Assembly (NCBI GenBank): GCA_027422505.1
Contig: JAPQWV010000415.1
Location: 434,001 to 498,000 of the forward strand
Origin: Craterostigma plantagineum
Taxonomy: Eukaryota; Streptophyta; Magnoliopsida; Lamiales; Linderniaceae
Reading direction: 5' to 3'
Length of the DNA stretch: 64,000 nt
In this document: one piece after another, positions 56,521-64,000 of the stretch
Position numbering within the stretch: the stretch's first letter is position 1
How the letters are laid out: every line of letters starts with the position of its first letter
Notes under the pieces: generated by a model
Told to the model about the DNA's origin: nothing
The model's input: the letters and a program-made list of their open reading frames with translations, nothing else
The model's database searches: none
Program-made: the position numbers and the translations under genes

Positions 56521-57047
56521 GATGCATACTCATGAGCACTAGATGCAGTTATGCAGGTGACTTCTATACAGGTTCATCAATACCTAACGAACTTGGCAAA
56601 AAAGTCGAACAAGGCCAGCTGAGGTATCATTAAATCCCCAGGTACGCGTTTCTGTTGGTTAATATTTCCCTAAGGAGGAATTTTGAGATGAGCACGGCCT
56701 GATGGAATAATAATGGGGAAGAACAAGGCTGGTTAGTCGAAAGGAACGCTCTCGGTGTACTTCGAATACGCTGACAGACTTCAGCACTATTCGAAGTAGG
56801 GGGAGTAGAGAGTGGTAGTAATGCAGAACCTCAGCGTAAATGGCCCAAAGCATTTAAATCTGGATGCGATTAAGTTGGGAGGCAAGCGAGAAAGGAAGGA
56901 AAATACGCCACAACACTACGCATACGGAAAAAGGAACAGCAACAAGTGTTCAGAAGAACAGCAACAAGTGTTCAAAACAGGAAAATAACAAAAGAGGTCC
57001 GAAAAAGGAAAAAACAACATTGATTGTTCGAAAAACAGAGTAGTAAG
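56521..57047 (+). other. Element E spacer with second PPT-like tract
   Basis: No supported gene. Contains GAAGTAGGGGGAGTAGAG at 56793-56810, which resembles the true PPT at 59972-59988. It is preceded by the inverted repeat TACTTCGAAT ... ATTCGAAGTA (56758-56799). A short direct repeat, CAGCAACAAGTGTTCA, occurs at about 56937 and 56957. Confidence 0.7.
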
Positions 57048-59511
57048 CTAAGAAGGTGGGACACCAGAACCGGCCGTGGAGTCGGGGACCTCTGAAGCAG
57101 CAGATGACTCAAGCCGCTCTAATTCGGAGAGCTGACCTAGAAGGACCTCAGGCGAGACCTCCAGCAAAGTGGGGGAGCAGTGAGGCACCCTGGCAGACCA
57201 GAAGCCCGGATTAGGTGGCGCTTCCGGATTTCCCTTAAATGTTGGAGGGGCACTCATAGCTTCCATCGCTGCGTCCAGAGTAGAGGCGGGCTCGCGTCCG
57301 GCAGCAAAACCTCCCAAGAAGTAGTGCTGCATGAAAGGTGCGAAGTCCACCAGAGAGAGGGTGTCACACAGATAGCCCTCATGCCAGCTCTGGCTCAGCT
57401 GAGCAAGGAACTTCATACCAAGAGGCGAACCCATAAGGTACTTCTGGCAGAGCTGGACTCCTTTCAGCTGTCCCGCAGAATGACTATCCCCAACCTTGGC
57501 GGTGAAGGCTTGCTCCAACTCAGCCCTCAGGGTCCTCTCTCTCTCAGCCAACAGTTCCTTGGCCCTCAGCTCGATTTGAGCTTGCTGTGCATCTATGAGC
57601 TGATGCAGACGGGTCGTAAGCTCAGCCTCCTTAGCAGCAAGGGCAGCTGCACTCTCCACCTCCAACTGACGGGACTTCTCTAAAGCTAAGTCCTTTGCAC
57701 GAACCTCACACTCATCCTTCTCTTTTTTAAGCTCTTCCTCCAACTGAGCGATCTTTAAGTCCCGCTCCTCAATTATTTCAAGCATGTTGTTCCCAGGAGA
57801 GGCGGAACCACCGGGTGCCAAACCCCGATGGGAGGTCGCAGACAAGAGAGTAGGCAGCAAAGAGGACAGCTGAGACAACCAAGCCCGAATCAACAAAGTA
57901 CAAAAAATATATAGTTAACAAAAGGAGGCCAAGGGAGAGAGTTACCTCGGCCCAATGATGGGCGGCGAGCTCAGCGACAGAAGCGTCAGATCGGCGACGG
58001 AGCGCCTTTTGCTGTTCGAGAGGCACGATGGCCTGGATGAACTTCATTTTCTCCTCAGGACTCAAGGAGTCATAACTGTTGGGCATGTCCAGCACCATCT
58101 TCCCGTCAGCCCGCTGATTAATACCCCACTCAGAGCTTTGGTGGACAAAAGGGGCAAACTCAGAAGTGTCAGGAGAGGGAGAGGTTGTCTCCACACGTGG
58201 CCTCTTCCCCTTTGCCACGGCAGTCTTCTTCTTTTTCTTCTTGGGAGGCACCGGCGAGGCATCTTTCTTCGCGACGAGGGTATGCTCGCATCACCTTCTG
58301 AGTCAGATATCACCACATGAGGAGATGATGATCCAACAGGAGATTTCTCTCTCGCTTCCGAAGCTGGAAGGTCAGTCTCATCAAGACCTGCTGAGGAGTG
58401 AGGCGCAACTGGAACTTCGGATTCTTCTTGTTTCACAGGAAGGGCACGGAACGCATCTCTCCAAGAGAATGACATATCTGCAAAAAGCATATTAAGTTAG
58501 AGAGGAAAGTCTAAAAAGGAGGCCAGGAAGCAGGAGGGAAACCTGCTTACCCTTGGGATCGAAGGGTAGAAACTTTGAGGAGAGGCTGAAATGATGGAGA
58601 AGGCCGGGATAGGTTACCAACTCAACCATGTTAAATTTCCTTTCAGGGGCTCTGACATTTAAGAGGTTGAGAGCCGCCTCATTCTCCTCTGAACACTCAG
58701 GCTGGACCTCTGGTAGTCTCGGGGGTACTTGATGAACCCAATGGCGATGGGGAAAGTCCCAGCCACTATCTGTGGGGGCTACGAAGAAGTAGAAAGGATG
58801 CCACTCCTTGTCTTTGTGGGTACCTCTGCTGAGGAAGTGTACGAGGCCGCGCGGATTCGCGCACAGATAAAAGAAGGGGGGAGCAGATTTAAGCTGGAAC
58901 TGGGAGAGAACAAGTTCTACAGAAGGTCTCCCACCTGCAGCAGTGACCAGGACATAAAAAGCTGCCAGCTGACGAATGGAAGAAGGACTGAGCTGATTCA
59001 AGGGTATACGATAAGCCTGCGACACTGCAGCAAAAAAGGGATGAACTGGGAAGCGTAAGCCGGCCCTTATCTGACTCTCCCAGAAGGCAAGGGCCGGAGA
59101 AGGCGGAAAGTTGGCACGCTGGTTAGGATTTGGGATGAAAACGTGAAAGTTAGGGCTGTGAAAACCCTCTGGAACGAGCTTCTCTAGGCGTCGATACGTC
59201 GACTTGGACGCACCGAACGTTTTCCAATCATCTGGGCCGGCGCTACCTCCGGCAGTACTTCGCGAGCGGGTTTGACGAGAGGTAGACGAATCGGGGGCTG
59301 GCGGCGCTGGCGTCGGCGCGGCCGAAGAGGTGTCGGCGGGAGCGTGAGAGGAAGAAGGCTGAGGAAGATCAGGCGCCGCCGCATTTGGTGAAGGGGCCTT
59401 CCGCTTTGTCCCCCTTTTGGCGGCATCACCTGGCGCAGTGGAGGACGTGGATACGTCCGGCGACGCCGCGCGAGCCGCGCGAGCACTCTCAGTAGCAGCA
59501 GAATCAGACAT
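57048..59511 (-). CDS. Antisense three-exon gene of element E (gypsy-type 'Transposase_28'-like protein)
   Basis: Exon 1 (59511-58551) starts MSDSAATESARAARAASPDV, is Ala/Pro/Ser-rich, then carries a globular region with FHSPNFHVFIPNP, FPVHPFFAAVSQAYRIPLNQ and FYVLVTAAGGRPS. This resembles the Pfam family of putative gypsy-type transposon proteins (PF04195). Intron 1 (58550-58478) has donor AAGG/GTAAGC and acceptor TTTTTGCAG. Exon 2 (58477-57946) has an acidic/Ser start, a Lys-rich PPKKKKKK stretch and SLSPEEKMKFIQAIVPLEQQ. Intron 2 (57945-57870) has donor GAG/GTAACT and acceptor TTGTCTCAG. Exon 3 (57869-57048) has a Glu/Lys/Ala coiled coil and a C-terminal domain. Both junctions keep phase (1 and 0). 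Exon 2 needs a one-base shift near 58285-58300, so this copy may be broken. Antisense genes downstream of pol are known in Tat elements; the function is unknown. Confidence 0.78.
57870..57945 (-). other. Predicted intron 2 of the antisense gene (76 bp)
   Basis: Donor GTAACTCTC and acceptor GTTGTCTCAG on the minus strand, AT-rich inside. Phase 0 on both sides joins ...HHWAE to LSSLLPT. Confidence 0.7.
58478..58550 (-). other. Predicted intron 1 of the antisense gene (73 bp)
   Basis: Donor GTAAGCAGG and acceptor GCTTTTTGCAG on the minus strand. Exon 1 leaves one base and exon 2 enters at the second codon base, so Asp-Met-Ser-Phe follows in frame. Confidence 0.75.
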
Positions 59512-59971
59512 ATCTTCGACGCATAAAAGGGGGGAAATACGGAAGCTAAGGGCGAATCGGCGAAAACAGGGGAAATAACGAGAAGGAGGAACGAAAGCGT
59601 ACCTGAATGAGCAGTAGACGAAGAAGAAATCCGAGCGAGAAGCGATTTCTGGACACTGTGCGATTGGGGGTAAGGAGACGATGAAAACCCTAGAAAGACG
59701 ATTGGGGTCTCGTTTTTTTTGCTAAGTATGGAGAGTTATTTCGAAAAGGGGGGAAAATGAAAAAGAAACTGCCTCGAGGAATTCAAAAAGCAGAGGTGAC
59801 AGGTAGGGACACGTGTCACCCTACGGACGCTGTTTTCTTCTGCACAGCGTGCAGGACCTGTCCAATCAGCATAAATGCGACACAGACCGATTAAAGAGTC
59901 CAGGAGCACCAAAGAGGAGGAATGCTCCTTCAAGTGTACTCCGAACCGTACTGCTTAGCGTATTACACTTT
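59512..59971. other. Element E: region upstream of the antisense gene
   Basis: 460 bp between the antisense start and the PPT. It would contain the 5' UTR or promoter of the antisense gene. I find no clear TATA box on the minus strand. Contains GTACTCCGAA ... TTTGGAGTA, an imperfect hairpin just before the PPT. Confidence 0.55.
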
Positions 59972-59988
59972 GGAGTAGGGGGACTGGA
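59972..59988 (+). other. Polypurine tract of element E
   Basis: GGAGTAGGGGGACTGGA directly before the 3' LTR start TGATAGGGG. Confidence 0.9.
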
Positions 59989-60668
59989 TGATAGGGGTGA
60001 ACTTTAGCCTAGCATTCCTCCTTACTCGGACATCTGAAGATAGTGACTTTTGGGACATATGTCCAGATGGGCAGTACACGTGGGGACCTGTGACCCTGTA
60101 CGGAAAAGGTGAAGTGGGTCCCAGCAGCAAAGCAACTTGAGCGGGAAATATTGGATAAGGGCCGACCAGGGAACACGTGGCATTTTGTGATTGGATGACA
60201 TTATAAACACAGGAGGCGCGCGTCAGTCTGTCTCCTCCCAGGATGTACTGCCTGTCGTTGTCAAGTGGTCCTGGGAGTATGCCAGCTAGGCAAACAAAGG
60301 GAATTTGGGTATATGTGAATAGAGAGAGACGAGATCAAGGCAAGAATCAACATAACACCAAGACACTTAGATATTTTCTACATTATTCATCTTCTTCATC
60401 CATTCTTTCACCATGAAAGCACTGTAACGAGCGAAGTGAGGTCTGTGTGTGTATTTCGCGACTGTGACTAGTGGATACTGTTTCCGGCGGCCCGTGGATG
60501 TAGGACACCTGTCCGAACCACGTTAAATCCTTGTCTCTCTCATTCCTTTCCTTCATAGCACTAAAGTATAAACCCTAAAACACTCCAAGAACATCAAGGC
60601 CCAGTCCGTCTTACCCATCACCGCCTTTCCCGAACCAAATATCGTTGATCGGGGTCATACCCGCATCA
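59989..60668 (+). mobile_element. 3' LTR of element E
   Basis: 680 bp. Identical by eye to the 5' LTR apart from one T/C substitution and loss of 24 bp after CGTCAGTCTG; CTG is shared at the deletion joint. Followed by ATGTT. Confidence 0.95.
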
Positions 60669-60717
60669 ATGTTGTTGGCCAAACAGTCTTCAGTAGTCAT
60701 ATATTTTACTTCCGTAT
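60669..60717. other. Host sequence between element E and the Mutator-like element
   Basis: 49 bp, starting with the ATGTT duplication. Continues 48886 in the pre-insertion allele. Confidence 0.7.
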
Positions 60718-61035
60718 TAATTTAACTGGATTGCTATTCACCGCACCCTTTTTCCTAGTTACCGCCCCCCTAAAGGGCCTGAAAATGACCTTTTTGCCCT
60801 TATGATATTTAAATTAATTTAAAAATAAAAAACTAACTAAATATATAATTCTGTTACGCTACATACACAAATAAATTCGAATGATCGATCGATACGGAAA
60901 AAAAAATTTCGATTTAACATTTTAGTACCGATCGATCCATACTTTCGGCCCTGCAGTGCACAGGCCGAACGATATTCTCGGCCGGACTGTGCGCGGGCCG
61001 AACAGTATTTTCGGCCCGAACACTGCTTGGCCGAA

Positions 61036-61215
61036 ATTTCAGTTCGGCCCGCACAGGCCCGGCCGAAATATGATTTCGGCCCGCACAGGCCCGACCGAAA
61101 TCTGATTTCGGCCAGCACAGGCCCGACCGAAATCTGATTTCGGCCCGCACGGGCCCGGCCGAAATCTGATTTCGGCCCGCACAGGCCCGACCGAAATCTG
61201 ATTTAGATTTCGGCC
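61036..61215. repeat. Approx. 32-bp tandem repeat, left arm
   Basis: About five units containing CCGAAATCTGATTTCGG separated by CCNGCACAGGCCCG. The core is itself a palindrome with a 3-base centre. Confidence 0.88.
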
Positions 61216-61764
61216 CGTACACAGCACCCGAAGTTCAGTTTCGGGTACAATTTTGGGGTCGATGCGCTCCGAATCAGGCCAAACATAAAACATAAAAGCT
61301 TTCCATAGGAATTTGAATCAGGGTCATCCGATTTGTAAATCGGAAGTTATTGTCAAAATCGTACAGACTGCCAGTTTCGGTCTCTTCCACTGGCAGATTG
61401 CACGATTTTGAGCATAACTTTCAATTCACAAATCGGACGACTCTGATTCAAGTTCCTATGAAAAGCCAACTTAATTATATATAACTTTTGTGTTTTAATG
61501 GAGGCCTGATTCGAAGTTCATTGACCTCAAAAATTCGCCCGATTCTAACTTAGGGTTGCTGTTCGAGTGGAATCGGCCGAAACTGGCAGTCTACACGATT
61601 TTGACAATAACTTTTGATTTACAAATCGGACGACCCTGATTCAAATTCCTGTAGAAATCCAATTTGATTATTTACAACTTTTATGTTTTATGTTTCGCCT
61701 GATTCGGAGCGCATCGAACCCAAAACTGTACCCGAAACTGAACTTCGGGTGCTGTGCATGGGCC

Positions 61765-61960
61765 GAAATCAGATTTCGGCCCTGCAGTGTACGGGCCGAA
61801 ATCAGATTTCGGCCCTGCAGCGTAAGGGCCGAAATCAGATTTCGGTCGGGCCTGTGCTGGCCGAAGTCAGATTTCGGCCGGGCCTGTGCGGGCCGAAATC
61901 AGATTTCGGCCGGGCCTGTGCGGGCCGAACTGAAATTTCGGCCAAGCAGTGTCCGGGCCG
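61765..61960. repeat. Approx. 32-bp tandem repeat, right arm
   Basis: The inverted counterpart of 61036-61215, with units around CCGAAATCAGATTTCGG. Spacer parts vary (CTGCAGTGTACGGG, CGGGCCTGTGCGGG). Confidence 0.88.
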
Positions 61961-62139
61961 AAAATACTCTTCGGCCCGCGCACAGTCCGGCTGAAAATAT
62001 CGTTCGGCCCGTGCACTGCAGGGCCGAAAATATCGATCGATCCGTACTAAAATGTTAAATCGAAATTTTTTTTCCGTATCGATCGATCGTTCGAATTTAT
62101 TTGTGTATGTTTTCAGTATTTCGTACCAGAATTATATAT

Positions 62140-63840
62140 GTTGACCTTTTTGGTCCATATATGTTAGAGAGTTTTGATGAACGATGTAATTGTAATGATA
62201 TTAGGACTATAAAATAAGCAATTCGATTTGGGACATATAAAATGTCTAAGTTCATGATAATGTTCAACCATGCATTGCTAATGAGCTGAAATTTGTTAAA
62301 GTGTTGAATAATTGAATTGCGTGTGAATTTGATGGAACTAGGTGATTGCATGTTATAGACAGCTCATAAGATAGGATATATCGTTCTGTGCTATATATGG
62401 AAATAATACATGAGATATCCTACTGAGTTATAAAAGGAAAATATGCTGTTTATATATGGAAAGTGATATATCCGTTGATACTTGTTTATTCCTGGACGAA
62501 AATCACTTATGCGATTCTTGCATGCTTTCCACTGTATTTAATGTGCAATATTGAATTAATATCTTTCCTTGTGCTAATTGGATTATTATATTAAGGAAAG
62601 ATACGATTTGGTTAACCTTATGGATAAAGTGCTCCTATATGGTATGTGGTATAACGGGTGATATCTCTGAAATAAGGAAAGTTGTGCCATGATGTGATAA
62701 ATCGATTTAAGTAAGCTCTGATCTGACTTGTGTGCTAAACATGGTAAATATATTGATTAAATGCTATGACCGTACATGGAAAACGTGTTGATGCCTCGCT
62801 ATCTTGTGTGCCATACTTGGAAAGTAAATCTGAATTGACTCGTTACTAGGAACTGATAGCAGGGAATCACTTATGGAAAGTTTCGATATGGAAAATATAT
62901 GCGAAGTGGTTGAATATGCTTGAGAACGAAATTGAGCTTTTATATGGAATATAATCATGCTTTAATGTGCTATATAACCGTTGTGATGATTTATTAGAAG
63001 CATGATTTATATGGTATGATTGACTTGAAAGCTACATGGAAACTATGCTTGATTTGGTGATTATTGTTTGATATGTCTTTCCATGTGAAGTGCTATTAGA
63101 AAAGGATTATATATGAGCTGCACTTTAGATTTTCGAAGTACACACAGAATTTGCGAATTTAAGCCTACGAGAGATTTTTTAGTAGAGAGATACTAAGAGA
63201 TTCCTGAGCCATTTACTTGTGATAGCTTTCTGCCTTACTGAGCGTTAACCTGCGTATCCATCACTGAGCGTAGTGATTTATCCGATATTCCATCATCCCC
63301 TGCCATATATTCTGTCTTCGGACGTGTTGTCTTCGGACGTGAGCAATACCAAGGAGGCAAGGTAGCGAGCTTACGCACACGTGAAGGGAAGGACAAGTCT
63401 GGGGGCCCTTCGATAGCGAGCTGTGTCTGTCGGGATCAAGGAGATTCCGAGGAACGAAACTCGGCGTGTGGTAACCTAGTAGTGTCTAGTTTTCGACTTG
63501 TTTCGGTTGTGTATTGGGCTAACCAATCAGTTTTGTATCCAGCTACGGTGCATATTATAGTGATTGGTTATACTCTTGGGAAGCAAATCCCAAGGAGAGG
63601 AGTAAACCCCAGTTGGGGATATAACCTCTATAAAAATCCTGTCTCGCATTTACTTTTCAGTTATTTCGTTATCACTGTGAGACAGACCCGAAACACATCC
63701 GACAATACTATGATATAACAGGCATACTCGTCCCAATATTATTTGACATATCTAAGTCACCACACTAAGATTTTGTAAAAGAAACATAAAATTTTATAGG
63801 CCTAATTCACTCACCCTCTTAGGCACATTTATATCTTCAA
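62140..63840. other. Mutator-like element interior, LTR-like segment, no supported gene
   Basis: 62140-63120 is AT-rich with recurrent TATGGAAA phrases. 63230-63700 changes to a more GC-rich sequence with ACTGAGCGT repeats, a duplicated GTCTTCGGACGTG (63311-63340), GGTAGCGAGC/GATAGCGAGC and a TATA-like CTCTATAAAAATCC at about 63626-63640. This looks like part of a gypsy LTR, but no ends or PBS/PPT are seen. Small frames (63482-63718) have no recognisable motif. Confidence 0.45.
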
Positions 63841-63966
63841 TATATTTAGTTAATTTTTTCTTTTTAAATTAATTTAAATATCATAAGGGAAAAAAAATCA
63901 TTTTCAAGCCTTTAGGAGGCAGTAACTAGAAAAAAAGGGCGGTGAATATCAATTCCATAATTTAAC

Positions 63967-64000
63967 AGATGAAAGATCTGTAGATATCGCTTAACCAAGA
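63967..64000. other. Host sequence to window end
   Basis: 34 bp right of the TAATTTAAC duplication. Nothing can be said from it. Confidence 0.5.

Larger units (their letters stand above)
48887..60668 (+). mobile_element. Complete young Tat-lineage Ty3/gypsy element E (11.8 kb)
   Basis: LTRs at 48887-49590 (704 bp) and 59989-60668 (680 bp) are flanked by ATGTT at 48882-48886 and 60669-60673. Reading by eye, the LTRs differ by a single T/C substitution (TCTCTTATT against TCTCTCATT) and one 24-bp deletion in the 3' LTR. Internal order: PBS, gag-pol with a second RNase H, 49-bp minisatellite, antisense gene, PPT. The dual RNase H places it in the Tat/Ogre/Retand group. It is the youngest insertion here and the only one with an uninterrupted polyprotein. 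Confidence 0.97.
60840..62139. repeat. Foldback palindrome (arms about 540-560 bp, spacer about 196 bp)
   Basis: The left arm 60840-61380 is the inverse of the right arm 61577-62139: outer ATATATAATTCTG, then ACATACACAAATAAATTCGAA, then GATCGATCGATACGG, then GGCCGAAAT repeats, ending at CTGCCAGTTTCGG/CCGAAACTGGCAG. The spacer holds a further partial copy of the arm sequence. Each arm contains a tandem array of about 32-bp units. No protein gene. Confidence 0.9.
60727..63957. mobile_element. Mutator-like element (3.2 kb) with 9-bp target duplication
   Basis: The 9-bp duplication TAATTTAAC is exact at 60718-60726 and 63958-63966. Ends TGGATTGCTATTCACCGC and (inverted) TGGAATTGATATTCACCGC begin TIRs of about 115 bp that share TAAAGG, TGAAAATGA, CCCTTATGATATTTAAAT and AACTAAATATAT. 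The interior has a 1.3-kb palindrome and about 1.7 kb of other DNA. No transposase was recognised, so it is non-autonomous. Confidence 0.9.

Noticed and set aside
61690..62058. Frames with repeated RAEIRFRSGLC-like peptide on both strands
   Set aside because: Direct products of the 32-bp repeats in the foldback arms; mirrored on both strands.

Overview
This is plant nuclear DNA, almost certainly eudicot, built almost entirely of transposable elements nested in one another. I find no cellular gene, rRNA, tRNA or CRISPR array that I can support. The plant assignment rests on the element types: Tekay/Del-like and Tat-like Ty3/gypsy elements, three copies of one large Ty1/copia family, an L1-type LINE, hAT MITEs with 8-bp duplications and Mutator-like elements with 9-bp duplications. 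I cannot name the species.

Layout. 1-1512 is the end of a gypsy LTR. 1513-2070 is a copia gag fragment (+). 2071-3059 is the 3' end of a copia on the minus strand (copy F). 3060-29650 is a minus-strand Tekay-like block with the order LTR fragment / internal B / complete LTR / internal A. That block carries three insertions: a hAT MITE (6185-6693), a solo LTR with a GTATT duplication (7923-10704), and a complete 13.4-kb copia (copy C, 11917-25346, duplication GCAGT) sitting in the integrase of B. 29651-46698 is a second large copia (copy D), split by a LINE (39351-45139, 16-bp duplication) and by a hAT MITE. The LINE in turn holds another hAT MITE. 46939-48257 is an AT-rich element with long terminal inverted repeats. 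48887-60668 is a young, complete Tat-lineage gypsy element (E, duplication ATGTT) with an open 1873-codon gag-pol. 60727-63957 is a Mutator-like element (duplication TAATTTAAC) with a 1.3-kb foldback palindrome inside it.

How the parts work. Only element E looks potentially autonomous for gag-pol. Its LTRs differ by one substitution and one 24-bp deletion, and its polyprotein holds gag, protease, RT, a degenerate RNase H, a second archaeal-type RNase H and integrase. Downstream of pol it has a 49-bp minisatellite arranged in 147-bp trimers, and then a gene on the opposite strand whose three exons join in phase through two short GT-AG introns. All other coding regions are broken by stops, frameshifts, deletions or lost catalytic residues, so they would depend on proteins supplied in trans.

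Most notable items: the spliced antisense gene of element E, the long accessory ORF of the copia family preceded by a strong splice-acceptor-like sequence, the tandem Tekay arrangement, a 242-bp duplication spanning a transposon junction, and the foldback inside the Mutator-like element. Element boundaries were read by eye from direct repeats, TIRs, PBS/PPT sites and target duplications. Boundaries of truncated pieces are approximate.
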